64,000 nucleotides of DNA from Marisa cornuarietis (Eukaryota; Mollusca; Gastropoda; Architaenioglossa; Ampullariidae), in assembly GCA_004794655.1 (NCBI GenBank), contig SMMW01000033.1:747501-811500 (forward strand), read 5' to 3'. A model generated the notes under the pieces. The model saw only the letters and a list, made by a program, of their open reading frames with translations. It was not told where the DNA came from and ran no database searches. The translations under genes and the position numbers were made by a program. The stretch's first letter is position 1. Every line of letters begins with the position of its first letter. Of the stretch, positions 12,281 to 26,500 are shown in pieces.

Positions 12281-15200
12281 AGGTGGGTAGATGAGTAATC
12301 AGAAGCAGTTTTCTAAACATTTTTCTGCAGCAGAAATAGCATCAACAAAGCCAGTAACAATGATGAAGAAAAGGCAGGAGGTGGACGAGTTCAGTTTTCT
12401 TGTCTATGATTGACAGCAAAGACACACAAACGGCGTAGATACAACTCTGACGCAATGAATTTTTATATGTCATCGTTGGCCCACAATGCACTGAGCGCGT
12501 TCAATCTTGCCTTGAGTGTTTCTTTGCGCCAACGCAAGATCCCTGAAGTCGTAATCGCTTTCCGGAAGCTGCCTTGCCCCCACCCACTCAAATGCTCGGA
12601 AGATGAGAGGCGAAGCAAAAAATCGAAAGCCATTAAAGGTAGAAAGGTGACAAATGGGTGAAGGTATGATTGAGTGGCGCAAAAACAAAAGCAAGATCGG
12701 AACATTTTGCTTCCTGTGATTGACGACATCTGCCAACCCTCTACCTCCCACCTCCAGTCCTTTTACGCCGTGCTCCCTTGGCCTTCTCTTACTCAGTTAT
12801 GTCAATGTCGATTGGATGTGTTCCCAACCCATAAGACTGACAACTGTACTTGCCGACTGCGCCATAAGTTTCCGACTTCTCATAGATTTAAGATTGTCCA
12901 GAAAAAGGAAATAGAAATTTCAAATAAATATATAATTAGTACATTTTAGTATATTTATCACATAATACTATTATTTTAAGATGGCAAACAAATGGATAAA
13001 AATACTTTCGTCGTCAAACGTCAAAGAACGGTGGACAGCCCAGCTGACATGATTAATGATTTTATAATGAACAAGCAGAGATTGTGATTGGAGCAAATGG
13101 TAAATCATCTTTATCGAACCTTTGAAATGGTTGTACAAGGACAGGAAAAAGATTACAAAGCAGCAAATATTGGCCTACCTGGTCTATTCTGCCTCCGAAG
13201 AACGGTTATGCAAGTGTGGCAGATAGCTAGTACCTCCAAGGAAGGTGTGTAACTCTAGCTCCCTTCCCGCCTGCCTGAGCCCGCGGGGCACTGGCTGGCA
13301 GGAATTCTCCGTCCAGTGTTCCAAGTGGCAGATTAGCAGATATTTAATTTCATTAATGGGCAGGCGCCCGTTGGGCTGCCGTTTGAACTGCCTGGGTAAA
13401 TACAAGAGTATTTAAATGGAAAAAAACGATTCTTGTCCACACAAAAGCAGGTGCAGAGATCCATGTCCACGCTGGGGATCTGGGATTATGTTTCTGACTT
13501 CTGGTTAGCGGCCCTTGAGACAGAACTTAACAGAAGATCGACAAGAACGGGGAAAGTGATATACTGAAGAAACATAGCCTGCAGTCTTAAGGTTTTTTGA
13601 GCCAAGCGGTCTGCCGTTATTTCGCTAGTTTAGGTTTGCTATTGTCACACTAACGGCGATTGTTTTGAGTAATGGACATGCAAGCGCCTTATAAACCTAC
13701 TCAGTTTTGAGTAACGGGCGTGTAAGATCCTATATAACTAGTCAGTTTTGGTTCTGCAGTAAACAAACAAGTAAAAAGTAAAGCCCAATTTAATTAAGTT
13801 TTTGTCGCCTCAATCTTTATGCAAATCTGTCAAAAAATTCATATTGAGCACAATGTAACTGTAACTGTTTTGGCAAAAATATGTTAGGACAAAATGTCCA
13901 CCTTTAGTCTATAATTTGAAAGGATGGTTGCTCTTCATGTATTTGTTGTAGCGCTCCTTGATGAGAATTCTGACTTTTATTTGTGACGAATTGTTTTATT
14001 GACATACCCGTTTGCCTCTTTTTCTCTATTTCTTTTTTCATTTATTTATATATTTATTTTTTGCTGTTTTGATCGTTTGTTTGACTTTAGCTTAATTGTT
14101 TTTAGTGCAAATGACAAGCAATATCTTCAAAGCGAAGAGAGATCAATTGTCGGTCTGGTATAAACACTGACGAACACTAAACCGCAGTGAATGGTATTTA
14201 TTAATTTTAAAGGCAAAACAGCAATCTCGACCGAAGCGAAGAAAAATGGTTTTCGTCATTATCTTTCCTGACGACTTTGTCGTATGCCACTGAAGTTTTC
14301 TTTTAGAGCAATTCCAGATGCTTCCAAGTTTATGTTATACAAACGAAAGGATTAGGGATACTGAGGAAGAAAGGAAGAAATAATAAAGAGAAAATAATCA
14401 TAATGTGTACACAAGCATTCTCTGGTTCTTTCGTTTTACAAGAAATCCTGGCACTGCACGAATAGAGGATACATGTACATTTCTTACTTGTGTTTTGTCT
14501 TCCACTTCTGTTGTTCTTACCAGAACACATTACTTGTATTTTTTCTTTAGCTAAATAACTAACAATACTGCAGAACTGCATAGTATATTCCGTACAGTGA
14601 GTATTGTGCGCATGTATTCCATGTGCCTCATATTCTTCACTATTATTATTATTATTAATAGGCTGACAACTTCAACAATGGATCAGGGAGCGAGGAACAG
14701 AATAGTCCGTCATTACAATAAAGACGTTTATATTATTATTATTACCTTGTTATCGTCATATCGTCGGCTACCGTCAATATAAGCAATTATTGTGTTATTA
14801 GCTTTAATTTTAAGAAACACGATACACTTAATAATACGAGCGAATGTTGGAAACTTGAGTTTTGAGATGCCTAAAGCTCTTAGTTGACTGAAGAGAATCC
14901 GATCGTCGAGACGAAACACTTGATCGATTGTGTCTGACTATAAGCTCTTCGTAAAGAACTGAGTCCAGCTGATCCCTTGAGACGCTTTCTTGTACAACCG
15001 TGACGCTATTCCTGCAGATTTTAACATGTTTGGGTCGTCGTACTGGTCCAAAGGCAACTTTATTCTGAAAATATAGGGTTAGTCAAAATTGTGTTACAAC
15101 TGCTTCGGACTGTGGTAGCTATTCTCCGGGAAATGTGTGTCCGGGCTTTAAATGGTATTGTTGAGCACTGGTATTTGGGTGATGTACACGATGGCAAATA

Positions 15201-16171
15201 GGTTGAGACAGTTCTGTAAATCATCTTGCACATATGATGTATGTTTTGTGAATAAATGGTTTCTACAATTTAAGTGTTAACATGATTTTGACAGATTCTA
15301 TATGCAATTAATTGTAAATGCCTCTTCCTGCCTCTGACGTATCTATTTTTTGACTTAAGAGGAAAAATCCACTTCATATTGGAATGAGTGAGGAACGCAG
15401 GGATGGGGTAGAACAAAGGCAACAAGCAGCAGCTGGACCTTTAAAACACTATGAATTAATTATCAACCAGCAAATCTTCGGTGTTAGAGGCGATGAGCAG
15501 AGAGACAAAATTAGAAAACCCGGGGCTAAGATTATCGAGAAAAGAAAAAAAAGGTTAGTATCACAATCATTCAAGCTTTGAACTTTTAACAAAATCATGC
15601 ATAAATGGGAATTCCACGAAAGGAATGATGTGTGTCATTTGAAGTTCGCAGATGCCAGGGTTCAGAGAACAGCGCCAGCGTCTGTTGTAGGCGAGTTATC
15701 CTTGTCTGCGACTGTGATTGAATGCTGGTGGGTACCATAGTGATGGTCCTGCAAGGCAGCCACTCTTGCGCCATTTTGAGTGAATCAACCATCTTCCTGT
15801 CAGTCCAGTCTACCTTAACCCGTCCCTCTCCCTCTCCCGTCTCTCCGTTCTCCTCAGTTTTTCTTCCGCCCTTCGTCATCCACACCAACCACTCAAAAGC
15901 TATCACCCTCCTTGTGTCATAGACTGTAAATGGAAAAAAACTCAGGATAAAGTAACAGAATAGAGCCTGTCGATTATGTATCCAATTCAATGAGAATTCC
16001 TTTACCTACATTACTGCACTACTTGCTGTCCTGGAAAACAGAGTAAACTGGGTACATCCGACTGACGTAAATAAGTCTACATTATTTAACACAGTTTGTT
16101 AAGGAGTAGATTGATGGGCACTGCTATCAACGGAAATTGCAGACATCAGGGAAACTGAACAATGACAATGT

Positions 16172-16868
16172 CAATGGTAATACTTTATTCATCCTTGTGG
16201 AAATTATATGCCACAGAATTTGCCATTGCAATGCCATGTCATTCACACTTTCACTTCACAGAATTCACATCCAAATACTCTCTCTCTCTCTCTCACTCTC
16301 ATTCACACATACGCACGCGCACCCACGCACCCACGCACGCGCACACATTCATGTGTTAACCTCTGAAGACGTCTGAATGACTGGTACCGGAATAAAAGAG
16401 CATCTAAAACGCTCATTTCTGTACTTGGGTACTTGGGGGAGATCAATCTGCAGCTGAAGATGCTTCTCAAAATGTATGAGGATGCAGTGCAGAGGATGTA
16501 TTGGTGTCAGCGTAACTCACCTTTACTCGGTGACAGGTCTCTGCTGCCCAGTCACATCTACCAGAACAAGACTTTGTCAAAAGAGCTGGCTTTCTTGATT
16601 ACACTATTAAATCTCTATTACATGTTGTCTGTTTCGATCGCTAGCAAACACGAGTAAACACCAGCACACCACCAACTACAGATTTACAAAACAACATTTC
16701 AATACACACGTTGAAAGAGCCTAGTTTCCTAAGGAGAAACCGTCTACACTAAATCTTTTTAAAAACAGCATTAGAATGACCAGACCAACTCAGTTTATCA
16801 TCTATGACAACCCCTAAATATTTGTGCTGTCTAACCATCTCAATCGGTTCATCAACCCGCTTTCATGA
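16172..16868 (-). mobile_element. Rex1/CR1-like LINE 3' half, minus strand, inactive
   Basis: The minus strand from 16868 reads VDEPIEMVRQHKYLGVVIDD, then KLSW, FKKI, a stop, and RRFLLRKLGSFNV, the post-catalytic RT region (KYLGxxID, FLLRKL). Further down, KYRNERFRCSFIPVP matches the RTxRxxxSFIP end of these LINEs. The 3' UTR ends with AATTTCCACAAGGATGAAT then AAAGTATTACC, a terminus typical of Rex1-like elements. Stops and frame shifts make it non-coding. A (TC)n/(CA)n microsatellite sits in the 3' UTR at 16276-16344. Confidence 0.7.
16276..16344. repeat. (TC)n-(CA)n/(CGCAC)n compound microsatellite
   Basis: TC units grade into CACGCAC and CCACGCA motifs. It lies within the 3' region of the minus-strand LINE. 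Confidence 0.85.
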
Positions 16869-19800
16869 TCGGCGGAGCATCCGCATCTTTGCGCTTCCTG
16901 CATGGCAGGGCATTTATCATTAAAATGCTATTATCCTTACACTTCGCAATGTTGGCTTTGAAGGAAGGCTTCCTTGAACGCTCATGCCTACGTGAGCTTG
17001 CAGGTAACAGGGCGCGTGCAGATATCGTGTACTCACTGACCCTTAACTACATGGAGGTCCAAACCAGCGGGGTTCTAGAACACACTATCTTCCAGCGCTT
17101 GATCTTGCAAACGACAGAAGTTGCAGACCGGGTTGGGTTTGTCGTTGACGAGGGTGGAGGTCGAGGCTGAGGTTGGTCGGTCGGTCGACCGGTCGGCCGG
17201 CCAGCCTGGCCTCCCCGGTCACTTTCTCGTCTCAAAGAGAGGCTCTGCGGCTAAACGGCTGGGGGGAAATTGGACCCCAGGCACAGGACTTTACCTCGTC
17301 TCCGTCGTTAATCTGCACGATCTGTGCCAAGAAACTAGGCGTGGTGCTAACAGAACGGACCCAGATGTGGGCCTGTTCTCTCGGGCTGATTGCAGTTTGG
17401 CAGAATTTGCGGTCTGCAAAGGACGCTTCGCCGAGCGGTACGTGTAGACATTGGCTGGCACCATGCCACCAACTCGTCGTCAGCTGCCGCCGTTTACCGT
17501 TAGTGGCACGTCAACGCTAACTTCACCACGGGCATTGTTCTCTATTTCTTTTCATCTTGTTTAATTTTAGGAAAATTAAACGCCTTAAGGAGAGCTTTCT
17601 ATATGCCGTATTTATTTGCAGTTTTGTTTCTTGTGTTTTTTTGCGTTTTTGCTTTCACAATGCCTGTGCTGTCTGGGATTCACAATACAAATACAATGAG
17701 GTGCAGTTTCGAAGGAAGAGTCCGTAATTCGCATGCAAACTAAATCTGCCTGAGCTCCCATGTGGACTAAATCGGTCCTAGTTCGTATGCCCATAAATCG
17801 GTCCTAGTTCAGATGCCCACTTCCTATTTTTTTTTATTAACATCCGGAATAGCTGTAAACACAAATATTATGGGTGAGGAAAATAGCCAATCAGAACGCG
17901 CTTAACAAAACTCCTGAACAGCGGGTGTTCAATTTCACAATAGCATGATTTTTCTTTCTATACTTGACAGATTTATTAAAGCATATTATGTCTCACTTGG
18001 CAGTCAGTGCATTGTCAGCTTTCCTCAAAGCACTACAGGTGTGTGTATTTTCCTTAAACGCCCACTAGCAACTGATCTGGGATGGGGCCCTTTAAATAAA
18101 TGAACCGGGTGTTGCGTGCAGCCAAACAACTACTCGGAACACACTATTGTTTTTGTTTTGGGTTCTTTGTTGTTGTTCTTAAAATCATGTAACAGCATAA
18201 GTAGATGCAGATGTATTTCTGTCAGCCATGCGTCACAATGTCTGTGTTTATAATAGGTCACAGATGCTGTCAGTGATATGTCAGTTTTGTTATCAGTAAT
18301 ATGTTAGAAATAACTCTGTGTCGTTTTTTATAGCTATTTTGATTTTTTCTCATCAGTAGGAACAGCCAAATTTATTTTAATGACAGTTGCACGACACAAA
18401 GCATTTCAGACACTTCTGTGTTTCCATACTTTTTGTAGACACAGCAAAAGAATGTCATATTTGTTTTTGTTGTCACTTTGAAACTTTCCTTAAAATTTTC
18501 ATTTACGTATACATAATAATTTATAATTATTATGTTAGAATCTGAGTTTGGGAGTTACTTGGAAGGTGTATGCGTTTCAAAATTATTATGAATGCTTGAG
18601 TGTATGCTTGGGTTTGAACGTACTAATATTTACAAAGCATAATGCTATCATTCTGAAGACTAGAAGCTCAAATATACTATCTAGCTGTCTGTGATTTACA
18701 CCTTTACTTAAACATCCGCGCAGCTTCACGAAGCTAACAAACACCCAAAGTCCTGTAAATCAATTTCCGTCCTTAACTAAGGGCGTCACCCACTTTTTTA
18801 AGCAATAACACAACACTTTGGCAATTCTTGATTGCTGAAAGCCGTGCAGCAAACAATAAACCACCTTTACGCCACACTCCACCGACGGTTTGAACACGCT
18901 TTCATCAAGAAACAATTCTGGTGAGTAACCCAGCAGCCCCCGTTTTGCGCTACCTACGTGGCGGGGCCTAGAACAAAGTAATGGAAAGAAAACATCTCCA
19001 GCATTCAGACCACGAAAAAAAAAATCAAGGTAGAGAAGCAAGCTTTCTGTGCGTTTGCCTTTGCGAGATGCCAAACAGAGTGAAAGATTGATTCAAAGGA
19101 TTCTGTGAAAGAACCTGGGGTCTGACGGCAATGTTGACAACATCAAGATGACACCATGCACTGTTTTTACTAATGCCTCTTTCGAACCAGGCATTGTTTT
19201 CATTGCCTCTCCAAGCGCCTGTAGCTATTTTTTTTTCCTCTGTGCAATTTCCTTTTCGTCCTCCAAAGAGGGTGAGGAAAATTAAGGGACGGATGGAAAA
19301 CGCAAGACAGGAAGAAAGAACGAGAGAAAGAAAGGAAAGATCAGGGAGTTTGTGGACTTAAGCTTGGATGACCAGGTTGGGTGGGAGGGTCGCGGAATGT
19401 AAGAGAGAGAGAAGAACTGTAAAAAGGTGGTGTGTGCCATCAGAAGGAGGAGGAGATGGTGTTGGTAGAGATGGTGTATTTAGAAGAGAGAAACTGTTGC
19501 TACATTCGCAAGACTGACAAAATGCAAACTGCGCTCGTCGGTAAAGATGATGATTGTGGACCAGAGAGGTTGTTGCCTTTGTGACGACTTTGGCCGTGCA
19601 CGTTTGCGCTCACAGACTTACAATTCTTCCTTTTTTCTTAATTTTTTTTACGACGCCTGTGATCTGCAGTATTTTGGCAGCTTTGCACGCAAAAGAAGCT
19701 GCTGTTTTCAGACGGTGGAGTGCTTCATTCTTGGCAACAAAGTTTGTTTTCATTCTGGCAACTTACAGTCGTCATAGATAAATATTCTTCGCTAATCTGC

Positions 19801-21002
19801 CATTTCATGCGTGAGTGATTTTGAGTGAAACATAATCTTCCTCGCGACTTGACGTTTAAGTCGGGATTTCAAAATTTAAAGCTAACCGCAGTGATGTGCG
19901 CACGCGTGTGTGTGCTTGTGCGTATGTGTGAGTGTGTGGGAGGGGGGACAGAGTCGGAGGCAAGAGGAAGAGAAAGATTTAGAGATTAAAAAAACAAAAC
20001 CTAAACAGGGATGAAGACAAAAAAATTGGCATGAACAGAGAGAGAGAGAGAGAAGCACCGTAAAAGTAAACAAGAAAGGAGAGAAATAAGAGAAATAAGA
20101 CTGAGGGACCAAGAGAAAGCAGAAAAGAAGCCAGTACACATTAGTGTCTACACAATTTATTGCTTCAGAATTATTACCCCAGAAAGAATGTGAGCTTGTC
20201 ATAATGAAGAAATTTTATTGTTTGGCAAAAACACTTGTATTCCCATTTAAAAAAACAAGCTGAATACTACTCAAAAGTAATTGTGTAGAGATATATTAAA
20301 AGTACACTTCTTCTAAACAGACACACACGGATTCAGAGGCAAGCAGGGAGACAAGAGGGTAGCTGCGGGGAGTGGGGGAGAAAAACATTCTCACAAGTAC
20401 TGTCGACTATAAAATGCTACCAAGTCTTCATTACCACTAACGTATCAAAACTGCTTTGTTGTCAGATAAATGTGTGAGAAATTTGAAATAGGCAACATGA
20501 GAGCTAGTTTTTTTCTGGAAATTTCTGGGGAAACGTCTGCAAAGAACAAAGCTTCACCGAACTTGCTTAAAGAGTCTGTGACAGTTAAGCAGGAAGGTGC
20601 GAATCCATATCGCAGAGTGGCTGATGACACTTGACGGCACTTTACAGCACACGTCTGCACTTGGAGACTCTTGCCAGCACTTAGCGGCTGCTATGAACTT
20701 GAAAACAATCGCGGCCCCCACGAGCAAAAAGCGAAACGGTCACTTCGTACTTTAATGTCGTCTTCGTCGCTTCTTGCCACCACCACCACCACCACCAGTC
20801 ACCGCGCTGTGTGGCATGTGCCGCTGACAAACCTAGTGATGTCACGCAATTCAAACAAAACGATTGGATAAAACTGATCAACCACGACAGTGGTTGTCAG
20901 CTGATGGTGTCATCCACACAAGTTTCTAGCAGGGTTTCTAGAGGACCAGCGATCCCGGACGTTGGTCGAGGCGTCAGCAGAGAAAGATCCACCTCAGTCT
21001 GG

Positions 21003-21220
21003 GAGTCTCTCCTCTAAGGAAGTACACACTATTCTTTATTTCCTTGTGTTAACCCTTTTAACCCTTGATGTCAATCTGGATGTTAACCCTACCTAGTCAT
21101 CTAAGCCTGAGAGACTTTTCCTTCTATGGAAGTACAAAGTAGCTTTTTGCTTGTGTTCTTCTTATTTTAACTCTCATATTCCCTTTCTTGATGTGATATT
21201 TTCCATACCACCTTCCCACC
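21003..21220 (+). repeat. degenerate tandem duplication, unit about 108 bp
   Basis: GAGTCTCTCCTCTAAGGAAG at 21003 and GAGACTTTTCCTTCTATGGA at 21111 begin two related stretches. Both continue AAGTACA, then CTTGTGTT, then a CCCTT segment and TTGATGT. The similarity is imperfect. Confidence 0.45.
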
Positions 21221-22745
21221 TAACCAGACAGGCGCTCCCTTCTCTCTTAGTTTCATGTTCTATGAATCTGGATGTTCTTCCATAAATCCCCAGTTTAAGT
21301 TATGCTAGTCCTAATATACTCAAAAGGTATGAAGGACATTTAAGGCTCCTCAATCGCAATCTGCGGAGGTTAACTTTTCGGAAGGTCGAATATCTGGTGG
21401 ATAGCTGCGGAATGTTTCTCATCGGCAAGCCACGAGTTTTCTTTTATCATCAAGAGAGGCACGTTATCGGCTTGGAGGAATGACATAATTACTTGGCAGC
21501 GAAAAAGAGGACATGTACAAGTGGCATTCGGTGGAGAGGCTCATCATTTTCCACGCTGTGTTCCGCTGCGCACTGTGTTTACAGACGTTGGAATGCTGAC
21601 TGCACTCTGGCTGACGACGAGGGTTCTGGAAATACTGGGTCCGTGTGTCTGCGAGAAACGAGCGAGTTTGCTGTGCCCAACAGGACAGATGTACATAATG
21701 AGCTGTGTATACGAGAAACATGTGACTGGGCTGTGTCCAAGAGAACAGAACAGCTGTAGTAAGTCATATTACACGTTTAATTGTTCAGCAGGACAAGACA
21801 ACTATTTCTTTTTTTTCCCCAACGGAGTGTAAACACCACTAGGGTATTGCACTTCCGAAGTTTAGTCAAATTAACAAAAGAACCAGTGAACGTAGTACTT
21901 AATCGACGACCTAGTGAACAAACAAAGAAATGAGCGAGTGAATGTAAACCCTAAGCAAAAAAGAAAAAATCCCCTGTTGAAGTGACCTTAAAATTGTGCG
22001 TGGTTCCAACATGAACAAACTTTGCCATGTCAGGTAGAAAGTCTGCGGTCTTACCGAGGTGCAGGATGGAGGAAGGCTGGCTGCCAACGCAAGTACACAC
22101 GAACTGGAAAAAAGACGCTCCGAGACTTCAGACGCAAGTTTGCTCGTTAATATGCTCGTGGTTATCAAACTCGGCCACGCCTGTATATCATTAACAACGT
22201 GATAAATGTCTGGAGGTCATCTCTATAACGTGTAGGGGCCTTATTTCCCGGAGAATAGATCTTGCGAGACACGGACGGTCGGGAGAGTTATCTGCCCCCA
22301 AAAAGTGCCCAAATAGGCTCTCCACACTCCTCCTTCCACTCCCCTCCCCTCGCGACATCCTTTACGGTTCAAAAGAACATGTGTGTATTAAAAATTGAAA
22401 GATTTATGATGACAAGGTTTGGAATATTATGTGAATGCTGCTCTGTAGACACGGACACTTCAGGGAAACCGTGTAGCGTCAAAGGCTCTGTGACAAGATG
22501 TAACAGACTGCTAGACACGCTAAAAGAAATATAGTCATGCTCGCTCTCTGTTTAACCCGTTGATTGGAAAGTACAACCTGTAAAATTTTTTATCCAGCTT
22601 AAAATTTTAAGGAGAGGCTTACGAAGCTTAATTCCGCTCAAAGCATACGAAGTCTAGCGGGAGGCAGTGCAACTACTTAAGTAAAGGTACAGTCAAAGTT
22701 CCATCTCCTGTTGAACTGTTATTAACCTTCAGCTTGGCACTGCTC

Positions 22746-22746
<1 letters not shown>

Positions 22747-22795
<49 letters not shown>

Positions 22796-22880
22796 CTCAG
22801 AGACACTAAAAGCAAGCTTTCTCATTGCACTATGGGCCATCTCTCTCTCTTACGCACGCGCGCGCACACACACACACACC
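22747..22880. repeat. (TG)n and (CA)n microsatellite pair
   Basis: A pure 48-base (TG)n run at 22747-22794 and a (TC)/(GC)/(CA) block at 22841-22880 are separated by about 45 unique bases. The opposed runs could form a hairpin. Confidence 0.9.
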
Positions 22881-23602
22881 GGCAGTGCCAACACACATAC
22901 ATATGAACGCACGCACGAACAAACAGATGCATACACAGTGTATTGAACAGATTAAAACGTTGATATTTAAGTAAAGTAAGCACCAGGCTTGCATTAATTT
23001 TAAAACTTTCTGTCGAAATGGAGAATTAGTGTTATGGAACAAGTGTGGCCACAGGGCAAACAGTTCTCGGGCAAGTCAAGACGTCAAAGTTCGTCAGCAA
23101 GGCAAAGGGTGTTGAGGGTGTCGGCGCCTGAAGTAGTGGTTTACTCTGAACATGATAGGGTTATTCATATATATCTAACACACTTAAATTTCGGCCCTTT
23201 AATGAGCATACAATGTGACGGTTATCACTGGTTCGTTAGTTTGGTTGGTTGGGTTAGTTGAATTGTTGGTTGGTTCGTTCGTTAATAATCTATTCTTTCG
23301 ATCATTTGCTAGTTTAATTGCTTTATTTTTCGTCCGTTCATTTTATTTTCATTGATATCTTGCTTGATTCAATTTTTTTCTTGTATTCTGCGTTGGTTTC
23401 TTTTGCTTTTTCTAAATCCTTCTCTTTTTGGTGGGAAGAGTTATTAGGAATTTGTACACGAATCTATATTTCTGACGGCACTTGGGTGCTCACAGTTCAT
23501 AAGTGGTATCTAATCTGACTAAAAATTGTATAAGTATTTACAGTATCAGTTCAGGCAACGTTCAGTTGAAGTACTTCATACTGCAGATATATTGGTTTCA
23601 GC

Positions 23603-23624
23603 AATAAATAAATAAATAAATAAA
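23603..23624. repeat. (AATA)n microsatellite
   Basis: Five AATA units. Confidence 0.85.
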
Positions 23625-25277
23625 GTGAAAGTCGTAGGAAAGTCAGTTCCCACAATCATGGGGTGCGCCAAGTGCAGAAACTCTTCGTGTGGCTGCTGTC
23701 ATGCCTTGATCATCGTAGCTAATTCTCTGCATATTTTAAGGGAACTCAGACATTATCCAATCTGGCAGAAGCAGCAGGGGATTAGAGGAAAATGTCACTT
23801 TATCGCTGGAATGAGAACTTAATTAAACAATACTTAGTAGCTAAAAAGGGCAGGGTATAGGCTTCAATGAAAAAGAAAGAAAGAAATTTAAAGAGAGAAC
23901 TTTAAAACTTTTAAAAATCATTCCTAAGACGTTTATGATGCGTTTCATGAGCGTTTCAGGGTTTTAAAAGCGCTTTTCTCTTCTAAAATTAAATCATCGC
24001 GGAATTGTTCTAAACTGGCTAAAACAGTTTTAACAGCGATAACCACGGTTATCAGAATAAGCTTCAAGGACTTCGATGTGTTTCCAGTCCTGTTAATTTA
24101 GAGGTTTGGATTTCAACAAACCAATATGTTGACAGAATTACTGAAGAGACTGCAGTGACTGCTGATGAAAGCACAACCCGCAAGCTCCCGATGGAAGTAG
24201 TTGGTTAATAATCAAAAGTTTTGAGTTAAATCTGTTAAACTATATTTTAATTTAACGCATAGCCCACTCGTGTAGATACTATGGTATTTTGATAAAGAAT
24301 TTCAAAGTGGGGTGGGAGAAGTCAAGTAGTCTCATCGTGGTCCTCGTATCTTACTGTGGTCGAGTTGGACTGTCGCGTCGCTTTACCTTTTCACACTCTG
24401 CTGCGTTAATATTTTACAAAACTCACAGTGCTCGCCACATCGACTACTTGTGCACCTTTATTTGTAATGAATCTGAGGTGTAAACAATCCATTCAGTAGT
24501 TCTGCTCCCACCGTGTCAGAAAAGTTTTTCTTTCGTCGTTTATCGTTCATTGAAGCTGCCATTTTTACATTAGCTTGTGCAGATGGTAGCGGAAATGTGG
24601 CTTAATTAGGTTTATCTTACTTAAAACGAGTTTATTTTAACAAATTCACAATTTCTCTTATGCACTGCGCTTAGATGGATTCTATAAAACTGTTTTAATT
24701 TAATAGATTTAAAGCCTAAACGTGTTTAAAATTGAAAATATGTTGTGCAACTCGCCCTAGCGATTTAATGGCATCTAACGTCAGAGCCACTAACATTAAT
24801 TAAAGTTTTGAAAGGGTTGCAAATATATAATCGCGAAGCATTTATGCAAGTTCTAAAAGTTCTTGAATATTTCTCTCCAAATTGTAGGAAAACCGCGCAA
24901 TTCGCATACTTTTTTTCCAAATGCCTCGCATGAGCCAGACTACAAACACAACTTTCGTGGTCGTAAAAAATATTTCAAAGTAAAGCTTTGGGATATGTCA
25001 AACTAGACATTACGTCTCGTGGCTTAGTTTTCAAGGCCTGTCACTCATCGTCTGAAGGTTGTAACATAAAACTGATTTTTCACCTTGCTTATTTCATTTC
25101 TACCATGGCTGGAACCGTTTATGCGTGCCAAAGTGGTCACACGTGCAAGTGATTCTTTTTTTTTTTTGAGTGTGTAACGAGCTATAAAATAGTTGATGTA
25201 GCTGCTGCAAGTAATGACGGCAGGTGCTACCAAGGCCAATGGTTACTCATGGTTTGATGTTGCTGCCGCCCCCGCCA

Positions 25278-25279
25278 AT

Positions 25280-25311
<32 letters not shown>

Positions 25312-25357
25312 CGACGACGACGATGACGACGACGACGATGATGATGATGATGATGAT
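25278..25357. repeat. (GAC)n/(GAT)n trinucleotide repeat
   Basis: About 26 triplets, mostly GAC on the left and GAT on the right. It creates false poly-Asp, poly-Arg and poly-His frames. No splice context suggests it is coding. Confidence 0.93.
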
Positions 25358-26475
25358 CCCCACCAGCAAAAGCAGTAACTAAAATGAAGCATCTGCTTGA
25401 CCACTTAAAAAAAAAACAGACAACAAAATGAAAGCCGAGTTTCCACTGATAGTGACAGAGCGTGCTTTGTAGACTGAATCGCTGTTCTTCTTTGAAGTTC
25501 TTTCCTTGCGGGATGTTTCTAGTCACTTTTAAAAGAAACATGGAGATTTATAAGGACCTGTTGGATATCATCACAATTCGATTTTTCTTCACGTGCGGGG
25601 ATCTGGCCGAGGCGTTGCGCGTTTGGCCCCGTTCCACCAGCACGTGTCGCTTTATGTGGAGATAACTCGCTCACCTCTACCATATTTCGAGTGCCAGTCT
25701 TGAAACGGTCGAGCGTCACGGTTCATCGGTTGTGTATTCTCCAACCAGAGGATGTGTGTCCTCGATATCGGGCTAGATGGCTTGACTACTTTTAACGACC
25801 TGCACACCACGCAAAGAAGCTAATTCAGCGTAGCTCTTTTTTGTCGATATCTAATGCGCGCAAATCTTTCGTAGGATGGTATGTGCTATCGTTTGGACTC
25901 AGTGCAGAAAGGTTGAACCACACGTACTTGGGGAGCGTTCACCCGCTTGACACCAGACAAAAAACTTCACGTTCAGCCGTTCAAAAGATGTCTACCGCTA
26001 GAACGCTTGTGTTAGGCAACGCGGCCCTGCAGCTATTGTAGCTACCGCGCTATGCACGAACAAGAGATGGTATCGGCTTTGCAGAAAGACGTAGTGGTCT
26101 TGAACGGGGGCGTTATCAGACCCTTGCAATAGAAACGACAATCCAGTCGCAAGTAAATTTGGTTCGCGGCGGGAAACCTCTTGGGCGGCAGGCGTTCAAT
26201 CAGTATGCCCGCCCGCTTCTCGGCGTGTCTGAAATGCCAGAAATTCCCAGCTGATAACAGCGCCTGGCGAAGGCTTCCTCGCAGGTGCCCCTTACGCACA
26301 AAACACGGCTTTCTTCTCAATTTCTTCTTCAAATAAAGTATTCAATGGCAAATCCGGCTATGCACGATATCAAATTAACACGAATAGACGGGGTCATTTA
26401 AAAAAATAATATGTTAAAAAAAATTATGATTAGGTGGAGTGTTCTTTCTTTTTTTCTTTCATTCTCATTCTTTTT

Positions 26476-26500
26476 TCTCTCTCTATATATATATATATAG
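26476..26500. repeat. (TC)n-(TA)n microsatellite
   Basis: A short CTCTCT block followed by about eight TA units. Confidence 0.85.

Larger units (their letters stand above)
8640..16165. other. non-coding stretch
   Basis: It holds a possible SINE remnant (9780), a T-poor stretch at about 11030-11200, a C run near 11847, a (GT)n at 12201, and ATT repeats near 14641 and 14735. No gene was recognised. Confidence 0.6.

Noticed and set aside
25227..25541. Minus-strand His/Arg-rich frame
   Set aside because: A translation of the GAC/GAT triplet repeat.
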